A stretch of DNA of 64,000 nt from Ectopseudomonas guguanensis. GTDB lineage: Bacteria > Pseudomonadota > Gammaproteobacteria > Pseudomonadales > Pseudomonadaceae. The stretch is taken from NCBI RefSeq assembly GCF_900104265.1, contig NZ_FNJJ01000001.1, forward strand, positions 322,557 through 386,556, given 5' to 3'. Every line of letters starts with the position of its first letter. Position 1 is the first letter of the stretch. Under the pieces are notes generated by a model. It was given only the letters and a program-made list of their open reading frames with translations. It was not told the DNA's origin and made no database searches. Position numbers and translations under genes: made by a program. This document shows positions 1-8,195 of this stretch, one piece after another.

Positions 1-1734
1 CTTCATTATCTGGAACCCCAAAAGCAAATTGAAGCTGAAAATTTCACTTCAACCCCGACAAACAAAGCAACAACAGGAACGCGAGTCACACTAAAACAAC
101 TCAAACCATTAGTGCACACCAAAATAATGCGAAGCGAAGAACTAAGCGCCCTATTCTCCGCCTCAGATTTAAAGAAGAATGTCCTTGTAACATTCCTTCA
201 AAGATTAATTGGACTTGATAGCCGCCTAGGTGAATTTAGCATTATTTTTAGCAGCCAACATTGGAGTAAAGAACCTCAGCATTCGTCTCTGAAGCGCAAT
301 GACCTACCGAGTGTCACAAGCGTAAAAACAGTAACTGCCGAGGAGTACAATCCCACAACTAACGAGAGAGTAGCTGAACCTCAAGAAATAAAGATATCCC
401 ACTACAAACTAGACACCAAACACTACGACCTCCCTAAAAACTCTATTGCATTATGCGCCAAGTCTTCCCCTGTCAAAGACATTACATCAAGATACCTGAG
501 ATCCAAAACCGAGCAGAATAATCCAGTAGGCAACCACCATCATATAGTTCTTATCGAAAGCAGCTACCTAGATCAACGCGTTAATGAACAGCGGGATGAC
601 TTTGATTGTATACCTGCTGAGTTCATACCAGACGACATGTTCTCGCCAGATGGTATTTCATATGCCGCCATCTACGACGCCATTGATCCTGTAATCCAAG
701 AAATGGTCACCCCCGCAGACTGGAAAAAAGAAACAGTTCTAAGTTTAGTTTCAAATCAATTCGGCATAAGCGAAGATATGCTAAAAGACACCTCAACGCG
801 TATTGTTTATGGCGATACGCCCCTAGCCGTTGCAGAGCGTGTCTTAAAGAAATATCAAGAGCGCGTCATTGAAGAAACTGCGGAAATCATGACCCTCAAA
901 GACGAGATCACTAAGTCCGAACCAGACTCGGTAGACTTTAGAGAAAAGGTCAATGAGTTATCTTGGAAATACACTGCCTCGCTCAAGAATATCGACATGG
1001 CAAATTTATCTCAACTTATTGTGAGACGCGCCGCGGTCGTACAAATACTTGACTTAGCATGCAGAAAAAGGCTAGCGATACAAAAGATCAATAGCGAAGC
1101 AAAGCGCAAGGACGAAAGAATTATTCACAGCATTTTCTTTCCTATGCGAAAAGACAGTTCGGATGTTACTGATCATGACATCTGGCTTCTAAGCGAAGAG
1201 TACCACTATTATGACTATATCGCCTCTGATCTTCCGCTATCAAAACTAAAATGGGATAACGGCAACAAAATATTTTCCGAGGACATAGACCAACAACTTC
1301 AGAAAGTTCTAGACAAGCGATCTAATGAAAACAGCAGCAAACGCCCCGACATAGCCATCTTCAGTAAAGAAGGCTCAGTTATTATTGTAGAATTTAAAGC
1401 ACCCGGAGTGCAGATGGACGAGCATATAGGTGATCTGCAGGAGTACGCTTATCTGCTAAACGCCAATTCAGGCGGAAAGCTAAAAAAATTTTATGGATAC
1501 TTGATAGGCGATACAGTCAACACTCTTCGCCTAGGTGGCTGGACTAAATTTCCGACAGGCAATGGTTGGTTTCAATCGAATGCTCTGATTGACCCTGAGA
1601 ATAATACAAAGCTAGGCGAGACATACTTCGAGATACTACACTTTGAGGATGTCATTGATAGGGCAAAAAAAAGAATTGGCGTTTATCAAGACAAATTAAA
1701 CCTAAAACTAGATTTTCAAGATTCCGACTACTGA
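1..1734 (+). CDS. GHKL ATPase / PD-(D/E)XK nuclease fusion, 3' part (5' end outside window)
   Basis: The reading frame is open from base 1, so the gene starts upstream; the first usable internal start (GTG at 112) is probably not the real one. Residues just before and after it (GTRVTLKQLKP, then LLV-type helix and SRLGEFSIIF) look like the end of a GHKL/Hsp90-type ATPase domain. A helical middle follows, then a C-terminal nuclease-like domain: IFFPMRKDS about residue 341 counted from the GTG, RPDIAIF (D413) and VIIVEFKAP (E427, K429), which is the D...ExK spacing of PD-(D/E)XK nucleases. Such ATPase-nuclease fusions are typical of DNA-targeting defence proteins; the function here is inferred. 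Codon use is strikingly AT-rich compared with the rest of the window, a sign of transfer. No partner gene is visible because upstream is cut off. Confidence 0.72.
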   Translation, partial: LHYLEPQKQIEAENFTSTPTNKATTGTRVTLKQLKPLVHTKIMRSEELSALFSASDLKKNVLVTFLQRLIGLDSRLGEFSIIFSSQHWSKEPQHSSLKRNDLPSVTSVKTVTAEEYNPTTNERVAEPQEIKISHYKLDTKHYDLPKNSIALCAKSSPVKDITSRYLRSKTEQNNPVGNHHHIVLIESSYLDQRVNEQRDDFDCIPAEFIPDDMFSPDGISYAAIYDAIDPVIQEMVTPADWKKETVLSLVSNQFGISEDMLKDTSTRIVYGDTPLAVAERVLKKYQERVIEETAEIMTLKDEITKSEPDSVDFREKVNELSWKYTASLKNIDMANLSQLIVRRAAVVQILDLACRKRLAIQKINSEAKRKDERIIHSIFFPMRKDSSDVTDHDIWLLSEEYHYYDYIASDLPLSKLKWDNGNKIFSEDIDQQLQKVLDKRSNENSSKRPDIAIFSKEGSVIIVEFKAPGVQMDEHIGDLQEYAYLLNANSGGKLKKFYGYLIGDTVNTLRLGGWTKFPTGNGWFQSNALIDPENNTKLGETYFEILHFEDVIDRAKKRIGVYQDKLNLKLDFQDSDY

Positions 1735-1739
1735 TTCGC

Positions 1740-1842
1740 TCAACCACCCAAGGCGTAGGGTGGACTCAGGAGCGTCAGCGAGCAGTCCACCGGCCCAACA
1801 AAAGGCGTACTGCTCCGCAAGTACGCCCTACAAGGCTTCTGA
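1740..1842. repeat. Intergenic hairpin repeats after the ATPase-nuclease gene
   Basis: Two imperfect hairpins sit directly after the stop: a GTAGGGTGGACT...AGTCCACC pair and a GGCGTACT...AGTACGCC pair. They belong to the same class of intergenic hairpins found throughout this window and may act as a transcription terminator or mRNA end. Confidence 0.5.
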
Positions 1843-1865
1843 CCGATAGCAGCCACTCCAAAACC

Positions 1866-2144
1866 TTGCCCTGTCCTCCACCCCGCGCTACAGTCCGCCC
1901 CGTCACGGTCAATCCCGTGACCGGGTGTGACAACCCGAATCGTTCGAGGCGCGGTAGCGCCATAGCCGAGAGCAGGCGCTTTTTTGTGCCTGCTGTTTTC
2001 TCGTGCCTTTATGGCGGGCCGTGTGAGGCAGGCTTCGGCCTGGCCGGTTCCCTCGGACGCCGGTTTGTCACCCTTGCACGGTCCGCCTCCCATAACCGCG
2101 TGACAACGGCGGGTGGCGGCTCCTTAATCGTTCGAGGAGCATAA
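1866..2144 (+). CDS. Possible Ash/Icd-like leader ORF
   Basis: A 92-residue frame covers the P4-like region. Its second half (FFVPAVFSCLYGG, then GRRFVTLARSASHNR) is the kind of peptide annotated as Ash-family or host cell division inhibitor-like in satellite prophages. There is no convincing ribosome binding site at the first ATG, and the frame may only mirror a conserved RNA. Treat as tentative. Confidence 0.25.
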   Translation: MPCPPPRATVRPVTVNPVTGCDNPNRSRRGSAIAESRRFFVPAVFSCLYGGPCEAGFGLAGSLGRRFVTLARSASHNRVTTAGGGSLIVRGA

Positions 2145-2228
2145 GGAAAATGCACTATCCCCCTTTTACCCAAGGGCTCCGCCCTGGGCTGCTGGGTGTC
2201 GTGTCGACTTCCGTTTTGGAGGTGTTGC
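1880..2228 (+). other. P4-like satellite immunity/ash-type region
   Basis: This stretch has the look of the P4-type phage region upstream of small early genes: a GTCACGG...CCGTGAC hairpin near 1899, a GCAGGCGCTTTTTTGTGCCTGC hairpin-like segment near 1973, the phrase CTTTATGGCGGGCCGTGTG near 2004, and a CGGTCCGCCTCCC block near 2078. A 12-base direct repeat AATCGTTCGAGG occurs at about 1938 and 2126. In P4, short repeated sequences pair with a small CI RNA that terminates transcription. The resemblance is from memory of those regions and has not been aligned. Confidence 0.4.
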
Positions 2229-2471
2229 ATGACCAAGTCTGAATCCGTCGTTATCCCCTTCCCCACACCACACAATCCCTTGCATAGCCATGTGGCCGAC
2301 GACTGCCCCTTGCAGGCAGCAGCCGAGTATCGGGCAGCGTTGCTGGCCAAGCTGTTGCGGCGAATGCCGGAGCCGGAGTTGGCGAGCACTACCCACGCGC
2401 TATTGAGCGAGTTGATCGTGCTCTACCGCCGGGCCATCGCCCAGGCAGCCGGGAGGGCCGAGCATGATTGA
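2229..2471 (+). CDS. Small hypothetical protein of mobile-element type, 80 aa
   Basis: The start is the ATG preceded by GGAGG with 6 bases spacing, not the upstream ATG at 2196. The product (MTKSESVVIPFPTP...) has no transmembrane segment or recognisable catalytic motif. The second half is helical (ALLAKLLRRM, then LSELIVLYRRAIA). Proteins of this sort are found next to P4-like regions in pseudomonad genomic islands. It overlaps the next gene by 8 bases, so the two are probably translated together. The codons are GC-rich, unlike the ATPase-nuclease gene upstream, so this is a separate piece of the accessory patch. Confidence 0.6.
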   Translation: MTKSESVVIPFPTPHNPLHSHVADDCPLQAAAEYRAALLAKLLRRMPEPELASTTHALLSELIVLYRRAIAQAAGRAEHD

Positions 2472-2766
2472 GCCGCAACGGTACCTCACCCACCTGCCCG
2501 CCCATGACGGGCAACCGGCTGCCGAGTTTGGCTGGAATGCAGATTGCCAGGCGAGCTTCTCCCACGGCGTGCAGCAGGCCCAAGCCTGGCTGGACGATGC
2601 CAACAGCGGCTGGCTGTGGGCCAATCTGCTGCTGGAGCGCCAGCTCTACCCGCCGGGCGCACAGCGCCATGCCTTCGAGCTGGGTTTTCTCAGCCGCATC
2701 CACCAACGCCTGTGCTCGCCGCTAGGCGGCGGGCATCAGGCGTTGCGGACGGAGTTGAGGTTGTAG
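2464..2766 (+). CDS. Small hypothetical protein, possibly QslA-like
   Basis: A 100-residue protein starting inside the end of the preceding gene. Features include a Trp-rich segment (WLDDANSGWLWANLLLERQLYPPG, residues about 42-65). Island-borne proteins with a similar W-L-W-A-x-x-L-L-E-R segment are sometimes annotated as LasR antiactivator QslA-like; this is a weak family recall, not a demonstrated relationship. The coupling to the 80-aa gene suggests a two-gene unit under the P4-like leader. It is convergent with the next gene, with about 50 bases between the two stops. Confidence 0.5.
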   Translation: MIEPQRYLTHLPAHDGQPAAEFGWNADCQASFSHGVQQAQAWLDDANSGWLWANLLLERQLYPPGAQRHAFELGFLSRIHQRLCSPLGGGHQALRTELRL

Positions 2767-2815
2767 CTGTCGGAGTCAGAGGCCTATCCACTAAACCTAC
2801 CGGCTCGATCGTGCC

Positions 2816-3805
2816 TTATATCGTGCCGCCATCGAGGCCATTCCCCTGGCTACTCGAGGCCATGCTGGAAGCGAGTGTTGCAGTGGGCGGTACATAGCCG
2901 CTCAGCTCGCTCCAGCCGTCTCTAAAAGCGCTGCCATTCTGCACTGATGCCTGGGTTACGCCGATCTTGTACTGGATATGCGCAGCGTTGATGGTCTCTT
3001 TGGTGGTGGCGGCGTTTCCCTGGGACATATCGACCATCGGATTGACGACATGGGCGAGATCCACCCGCAGTATCGCCAGGGCTTCGTATTGGCCGTTGGC
3101 AATATGGGTCGCGTAGCTGGCGTACTCTGTTCTGAACTGGTTCTCGGCAAATAGGTACACACGATGCCGGGTTATCTCCTGTTCGTTATCCGCCACCAGT
3201 TCTTGATAAGCATAGGAGAGTTCACTGAGGAAATGACTGTAGTACCTTGACAAGTCCAGGGTGTCGATACGCCGATATTCGTTATCCAGGAGGAGCTTCG
3301 CCCTCGCCAGCTTATTCAGGTTGGGTAAATCCTTGAACAACGGCTTTTGCTTCTTGTTTGTCAATTTGGCCCTCGCGTCGAGCCTAGCCTGCCTCTCATC
3401 CATCAGGTCATCATCAAAAGGCACGCGAGCGTGTCGGAGTGCGCCGATGTACGCAGCAAGAATCTCTTCAAGGTCGGCGTCCGCTGCAATGAGGCCCTTG
3501 TTTTCTGGAATGGCCGCGCCCGGGGCATAGGGGATCTCTTCGACTTCGGCAAAATCCCTGTTGGAGAACGCGATTCTTACCCGCACTGTGCTTTGGAGGA
3601 TCGTGTGGTGGGCATAGCCCTGCTCCGCCAACTTTTTCAGGAATTTCTTGAAGCTAGCCAGGCGCTTGTTTTCGCGCTTGTCGATCCGGTTCTGCTGCGT
3701 GGCGCCTAGGGCTCTAGAAGCCGGACGCCTGGATGCAGGCGCCATCCCAACGTCGCGGATACCTACCAGATTGGCCTTGTTCGTCGCGTGGTACAGATAG
3801 GGCAT
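2816..3805 (-). CDS. Orphan protein with ADP-ribosyltransferase-like features, 329 aa
   Basis: Start chosen at the ATG with AAGGA seven bases upstream; a GTG two codons earlier is less likely. The N-terminus reads MPYLYHATNKANLVGIRDVGM, close to the Y-H-x-T...N-L-x-x-I...G pattern that opens DarT/RES/Tox-ART type ADP-ribosyltransferase folds. A later segment (HRVYLFAENQF, then a Tyr-rich helix and ALAILRVDL) fits the middle of such folds. Between them is a charged Lys/Arg-rich insert (residues about 40-65 and 145-170). The C-terminus is Ser/Gly-rich. There is no signal peptide and no adjacent antitoxin or immunity candidate. The assignment is inference; it could be an unrelated orphan. Confidence 0.5.
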   Translation of the reverse strand: MPYLYHATNKANLVGIRDVGMAPASRRPASRALGATQQNRIDKRENKRLASFKKFLKKLAEQGYAHHTILQSTVRVRIAFSNRDFAEVEEIPYAPGAAIPENKGLIAADADLEEILAAYIGALRHARVPFDDDLMDERQARLDARAKLTNKKQKPLFKDLPNLNKLARAKLLLDNEYRRIDTLDLSRYYSHFLSELSYAYQELVADNEQEITRHRVYLFAENQFRTEYASYATHIANGQYEALAILRVDLAHVVNPMVDMSQGNAATTKETINAAHIQYKIGVTQASVQNGSAFRDGWSELSGYVPPTATLASSMASSSQGNGLDGGTI

Positions 3806-3984
3806 ATGCACTTCCTTGGCTCGTACATGCAGCAGTATCTGAGGGTTGAGCTGCCGAAGCTGCTCGCTTCGTACAGAAGCCTAGGCCACGAAGCGGAAAA
3901 GGGCTTGCTGCTTGAACGGCAACGGGGCTGAACGGAGGCGGATTTGCGTGTCGACGCTGAATGTCCGCTGCTGGCCAATTGCAC

Positions 3985-4010
3985 GTAGGGCGCACCGGGA
4001 CGCCCTACAT
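3985..4010. repeat. Short GTAGGGCG hairpin
   Basis: GTAGGGCG...CGCCCTAC inverted repeat in the 230-base gap between the ART-like gene and the MFS gene. Nothing else recognisable is in this gap. Confidence 0.5.
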
Positions 4011-4037
4011 TTCCAGCCACCAACTCCCGGTATCACA

Positions 4038-5210
4038 TCACTGGCACACCGCTGGAGCCGCCACGGCTCTGGAACGCCAGGCAAACCCCAGCACCATCAG
4101 CAGTCCCAGCCCGGCCATTGCCGCGCCGGCCAGAGAGATCGCCGGATAGCCCAGCCCGGCATTGATCACTGCACCGCCAAGTGCTGCGCCAATCGCGTTA
4201 CCGAGGTTGAAGGCGCCGATATTCACTGCCGAGGCCAGGTTGGGCGCGGCCTTGGCGGCCTCCATAACGCGCATCTGCAGCGGCGGCACGATGGCGAAGC
4301 TGGCGATGCCCCAGATCAGGATGGTCAGGGCTGCCGGCAGCGGCCAGCGCATCAGTACGGTGAAGGCCAGCAAGACCAGGATCAGCGCACTCAGCGAGAC
4401 GATCAGGGTGCGGTCGACGGAGCGATCCGCCGCCTTGCCGCCCCACATGTTGCCGAGCGTCAGGCCGATGCCGTACAGCACCAGCATGGCGGTGATGAAG
4501 GCGGTGGACGCCTGGGTCTCGCTGCTGAGGATCGGTGCGATATAGGTGAACACGGTGAACATCGCGCTGGAACCGATCACGGTCAGGGCCAGGGCCGCCA
4601 GTACCGGGCCACGGCCCAGCACACGGATTTCCGCCAGCACGCCGTCACTCTTCGGCAGCGGCACGTTGGGCAGCGCGAACCACAGCGCGAGCATGGCCAA
4701 TACGCCCAGACCGGTAATGCCCGCAAAAGCCGTACGCCAGCCAAACACCTCACCGAACCAGGTGGCCAGCGGCACGCCGCCGATGGTCGCCAATGTCAAA
4801 CCCATGAACATCGCCGCCACTGCACCGGCGCGTTTGTCCGGCGCGACCACGCTGGCGGCGACGATGGAGCCGACGCCGAAGAAGGCGCCGTGGTTCAGCG
4901 AGGTCACCACTCGCGCAATCAACAGACTGTAGTAATCGGTGGCCAGGGCCGACATCAGGTTGCCCAGGGTGAAGATGGCCATCAGCCCGATCAGCAGATA
5001 GCGCCGGGGAATCTTGCCGGTGGTCAGGGTCATCAAAGGCGCGCCGAGCAGCACGCCGAGGGCGTAGGCGCTGACCAGCAAGCCGGCAGCGGGAATGGAA
5101 ACGCCGAGATCGCTGGCGATGCCCGGCAACATGCCCATGGGGGCGAACTCGGTGACACCGATGCCGAAGGCACCGATGGCGAGTGCAACGAGTGGTGGAT
5201 TGATACGCAT
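4038..5210 (-). CDS. MFS transporter, sugar/drug efflux (AraJ/YdhP-like)
   Basis: A 390-residue inner-membrane protein with about 12 hydrophobic segments and the opening INPPLVALAIGAFGIGVTEF...GMLPGIA that marks the DHA1 arabinose-efflux/YdhP group of the major facilitator superfamily. A motif-A-like loop lies between helices 2 and 3 (GAPLMTLTTGKIPRRYLL). The start is the second in-frame ATG, which has GGAG at proper spacing inside the upstream candidate start. It is transcribed divergently from a LysR regulator 95 bases away, so it is probably the target of that regulator. Substrate unknown; efflux of small organic molecules or drugs is the family expectation. Confidence 0.85.
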   Translation of the reverse strand: MRINPPLVALAIGAFGIGVTEFAPMGMLPGIASDLGVSIPAAGLLVSAYALGVLLGAPLMTLTTGKIPRRYLLIGLMAIFTLGNLMSALATDYYSLLIARVVTSLNHGAFFGVGSIVAASVVAPDKRAGAVAAMFMGLTLATIGGVPLATWFGEVFGWRTAFAGITGLGVLAMLALWFALPNVPLPKSDGVLAEIRVLGRGPVLAALALTVIGSSAMFTVFTYIAPILSSETQASTAFITAMLVLYGIGLTLGNMWGGKAADRSVDRTLIVSLSALILVLLAFTVLMRWPLPAALTILIWGIASFAIVPPLQMRVMEAAKAAPNLASAVNIGAFNLGNAIGAALGGAVINAGLGYPAISLAGAAMAGLGLLMVLGFAWRSRAVAAPAVCQ

Positions 5211-5305
5211 GGAAAGGCTCCTCATCTATGCCGCGAATGCTAGGATCCAAACCTTGCTGGCGGTAGATGGCCTTTCTGACAAACACCTTTGCTTACGGAG
5301 CACAA

Positions 5306-6199
5306 ATGGACATAGGCGGCCGATCAGGTGACATGGTGGTGTTCGCCACCGTGGCGGAGGAAGGCAGCCTGTCGGCCGCCGCACGTGCACTGGGGCTGAC
5401 GCCCTCGGCGGTCAGCCGGATCATCGCGCGCACCGAGCAGCGCCTTGGCACGCGCCTGCTGCTGCGCACCACCCGCGCGATCACCTTCACCGCCGAGGGC
5501 GAGGCGTACCTGCGCGGCGCGCGGCGCATCCTTGCTGATATGGCGGAGGTCGAAGAAGCCATCACCGATCAGGGCGTGCCACGGGGCCGCTTGCGTGTTA
5601 GCGCTGCCCTCGGCCATGGCCGGATGACCATCGTGCCGCTGGTGGCGGCGTTCAGCGCGCGTTACCCGAGCATCACCGTCGACCTCAGCCTGGGCGACGA
5701 AGTGGTCGACATTCTCGGCGGCCAGGCGGACGTGGCCGTGCGCTTCGGCCTGCTACCGGACAGCCCGTTGACCGCACGAAAAGTCGGCGAAACCGGCCAG
5801 GTGGTGGTGGCCTCCCCAGACTATTTGCAGCGCCATGGCACACCGCAACAGCCGGAAGACCTGCTGCAGCACAACTGCCTGCGCTTCAACTTCCGCCGCG
5901 CCGAACCCAACTGGCCCTTTGTCCGCTACGGCCAGGCGTTCTCACTCAAGGTCTGCGGCAATATCGAATGCAGCAGCGGCGAGGCGCTGGCGCAATTTGC
6001 ACGGGTTGGCGCCGGCATCGCGCGCATCGGCGAGTTCACCGTGGCCGAGGACATCCAGCGCGGCGATCTGGTGCCGCTGTTGCAGGCCTTCAACCCCGGT
6101 GACAGGGAACCGATTCATGCGGTGTTCGTCGGCGGCTCGGCAATGCCGGCGCGGGTGCGGGTGTTCGTGGATTTTCTGGTCGAGCATCACCGGATGTGA
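5306..6199 (+). CDS. LysR-family transcriptional regulator
   Basis: 297 residues with a winged HTH at the N-terminus (VFATVAEEGSLSAAARALGLTPSAVSRIIARTEQRLGTRLL) followed by a periplasmic-binding-protein-like effector domain. Start placed at the ATG after ACGGAG. The divergent arrangement with the MFS exporter gene suggests it controls that gene and itself from the shared 95-base interval. It is of the common pseudomonad type with an RGxLRVSAA effector-domain opening. The inducer cannot be told from the sequence. Confidence 0.9.
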   Translation: MDIGGRSGDMVVFATVAEEGSLSAAARALGLTPSAVSRIIARTEQRLGTRLLLRTTRAITFTAEGEAYLRGARRILADMAEVEEAITDQGVPRGRLRVSAALGHGRMTIVPLVAAFSARYPSITVDLSLGDEVVDILGGQADVAVRFGLLPDSPLTARKVGETGQVVVASPDYLQRHGTPQQPEDLLQHNCLRFNFRRAEPNWPFVRYGQAFSLKVCGNIECSSGEALAQFARVGAGIARIGEFTVAEDIQRGDLVPLLQAFNPGDREPIHAVFVGGSAMPARVRVFVDFLVEHHRM

Positions 6200-6244
6200 G
6201 CAGCGGCGATTGCCAGAACTGGAGGCAGCCCTACTACCGAATCA

Positions 6245-6961
6245 CTAGAGCCCTGTGAACCCATTCTCTGTCACTTTATAGGCACGCATGTCATTGCGAG
6301 TGATCTCCTTCAAGTCGTTCCTGACCGCATCGGCTAGGTCCTGCTTCGAGCGAGAAGACGATGAACGTACGCGCGCCTCCTCCAGCCACAGCGCGGTTAT
6401 TATCAAGCGTATCTCGGACTCCTGCTGGAGCTCTGGACCACTCTTGCGAGCCAAAGGAGACTGCCTTAACCCGCTAGCGGTCTGCCGGTAAATGGCTGCT
6501 GTTTGTGCGTCAGACAACGCCCGCCCATTGGCGAGCTCCCAACCGACGGCGAGAAACAGCGCTGTAGCTCCGCTGAGAGAATCCTCCGGCAGGCCACGCT
6601 TTGCCAGTTCCTGTCGGTAGATAGCGCGAGTGCCTGCGGTCTTTACCAGGTAGGACGGGTCTTCCATCTGAAATCGGACCGACACCATCTCGGACAGACG
6701 TTGTGCAACCGCTTCTTCGATTTGCCCGGTCAGATCGCCTGAACGATCAAAGAACAGGGCGGCAGCGTCTTCCGGTCGAGCCCGCGCAGAGGTTTCAGCC
6801 TCCTCATCATCAGCACTCTGACCTGCTGCCTCCTGCGCATTCCGAAGAGCAGACTGGCCTAGAATACCGTTGCCCCAGATACCGATATTCACCTGTGCCG
6901 AGGCTGGGCCGACCAGAAACATAGCGCCCAAGGCGATGGCATGGATGCGTAGAAGATGCAT
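6245..6961 (-). CDS. Secreted hypothetical protein, 238 aa
   Basis: It has a signal peptide (MHLLRIHAIALGAMFLVGPASA, cleavage likely after residue 22), so it is periplasmic or exported. The mature part is acidic at first (about residues 47-65), then helical with an EARVRSSSSRSKQDLADAVRNDL segment and an end rule of short helices. It resembles the proteins grouped as DUF6683, but that is a weak recollection. It ends 46 bases from the convergent LysR gene. A possible upstream ORF overlaps its start. No function is proposed. Confidence 0.65.
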   Translation of the reverse strand: MHLLRIHAIALGAMFLVGPASAQVNIGIWGNGILGQSALRNAQEAAGQSADDEEAETSARARPEDAAALFFDRSGDLTGQIEEAVAQRLSEMVSVRFQMEDPSYLVKTAGTRAIYRQELAKRGLPEDSLSGATALFLAVGWELANGRALSDAQTAAIYRQTASGLRQSPLARKSGPELQQESEIRLIITALWLEEARVRSSSSRSKQDLADAVRNDLKEITRNDMRAYKVTENGFTGL

Positions 6962-7221
6962 GGCATTTTTCCATTAGCTTCGTCGTAAAGAACTGAGCGA
7001 CCGATCCCAACCCCAACAAGAAAGGGAAAAGTGTTGAATCGGACCAGCCGTCCCGAAAATAAATCCGCCGTCTTTTCATCATTGAACGCGTAAGTTGGAT
7101 CGAAACGCCGACCGCCCGTGGCGTCAGCGAACAGCTCACCACACGGGCAATTGCGCGCTGTGCCGTGACGCAGAGCGTCACAGGCTTGCTCCCATGCGAG
7201 AACCATCGAAGAGCCAGACAT
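6889..7221 (-). CDS. Possible small hypothetical protein upstream of the secreted gene
   Basis: A 110-residue frame opens with MSGSSMVLAWEQACDALRHG and contains CPCGELFADATGGRRFDPTY, which reads like natural protein rather than a shadow. However, its last 24 residues overlap the start of the secreted protein in another frame and no strong ribosome binding site is seen. It could be a real short gene, or a decayed one whose end has been lost. It would share a divergent promoter region with the AraC regulator. Confidence 0.3.
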   Translation of the reverse strand: MSGSSMVLAWEQACDALRHGTARNCPCGELFADATGGRRFDPTYAFNDEKTADLFSGRLVRFNTFPFLVGVGIGRSVLYDEANGKMPCIFYASMPSPWALCFWSAQPRHR

Positions 7222-7299
7222 GCGTAGGCATACCCCCTAGTATGGGTAGATCTTTAAGTGCATACCTGCCAGTACCGCGCATGATCGAGAGCAGCCCTC

Positions 7300-8124
7300 A
7301 TGGATAGCAAAACGAACCAACCCACCTCCAGTGATTGGGTCGTGCGAAGCGCTCTACCCAGCGGGGTGGAACGTATCGAGGCGTGGTTTGCTGGCCATGG
7401 CTATGACCCACATCGTCACGACACTTACTCGATCGGACGAACCCTCGCAGGGGTGCAGAGCTTTAACTACAAAGGTTCTCTGTGTCACGGAGTCCCTGGA
7501 AATACGCTTGTGCTGCACCCTGACGAACTGCATGACGGCATGGCCGGCACCAATGCCGGTTTCCGCTACCGTATGGCGTATGTCGACCCGGCACTTATCC
7601 AGAACATTCTGGGCGGACAACCCCTGCCCTTCATATCCGGGGGGCTCTCGAACGATCCACGCCTGTACCGTGCCAGTGAAGCATTCGTGCAAGCGCTGGA
7701 TCACCCGCTGGAAATGCTGGAAGAACAGGACGCCCTGTATGACCTTGCGATGGCATTGCACGCAGTCGCAGGCAAACCACCTGGCCGCAAGCGTCTGGAT
7801 TACCGTGCAGCCGAGCGCGCACGGGCATTCATCATGGAGCACCTGCACTCCAGCATTACCCTGGAGATGCTCGAGCAAGCCAGCGGGCGCGAACGCTGGA
7901 GCCTGTCGCGTGACTTCCGCGCACTCTACGGCACCAGCCCCTACCGTTTTGTCACCCTGCGCCGCCTGGATTACTTTCGAAGCCTTGCTCTGAATGGTTT
8001 CACCTTGGTAGACGCGTCCCTTGCTGCAGGTTTTCACGACCAAAGCCATATGACCCGGCATTTCACACGCAGCTATGGCGTATCGCCCTTACGCTGGCTG
8101 GCGCGTCTGCGTCCTGCATGCTGA
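7300..8124 (+). CDS. AraC-family transcriptional regulator
   Basis: 274 residues with an N-terminal cupin-like sensing domain (HxYDPHRHDTYSIG, about residues 30-42, supplying the usual His pair) and a C-terminal pair of HTH motifs (residues about 165-265, with HLHSSITLEMLEQASGRERWSLSRDF and the signature LAAGFHDQSHMTRHFTRSYGVSP). The family binds direct repeats at target promoters and responds to small effectors. The next gene, 71 bases on, encodes a cupin protein in the same direction and may be its target or partner. Substrate unknown. Confidence 0.9.
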   Translation: MDSKTNQPTSSDWVVRSALPSGVERIEAWFAGHGYDPHRHDTYSIGRTLAGVQSFNYKGSLCHGVPGNTLVLHPDELHDGMAGTNAGFRYRMAYVDPALIQNILGGQPLPFISGGLSNDPRLYRASEAFVQALDHPLEMLEEQDALYDLAMALHAVAGKPPGRKRLDYRAAERARAFIMEHLHSSITLEMLEQASGRERWSLSRDFRALYGTSPYRFVTLRRLDYFRSLALNGFTLVDASLAAGFHDQSHMTRHFTRSYGVSPLRWLARLRPAC

Positions 8125-8195
8125 CTTGCAGGATCTTACAAGAGGGATGCTTTTCGCCTCGCTAGGCTGACGACTCCCATTCAAGAGGATCCGTC

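Noticed and set aside
2765..2812. tRNA-like or attachment-site-like words (GTCGGAGTCAGAGGCC...CCGGCTCGAT)
   Set aside because: The minus strand reads a little like a tRNA anticodon arm, but stems do not close and the T arm and CCA end are missing; no second copy (att site) was found.
3912..5243. 443-residue plus-strand ORF opposite the MFS gene
   Set aside because: Gly/Gln/His/Arg-rich shadow of the MFS coding strand without a ribosome binding site.
7229..7244. CATAC-N6-GTATG repeat before the AraC gene
   Set aside because: Only five-base arms, too common to call an operator; AraC proteins normally use direct repeats.
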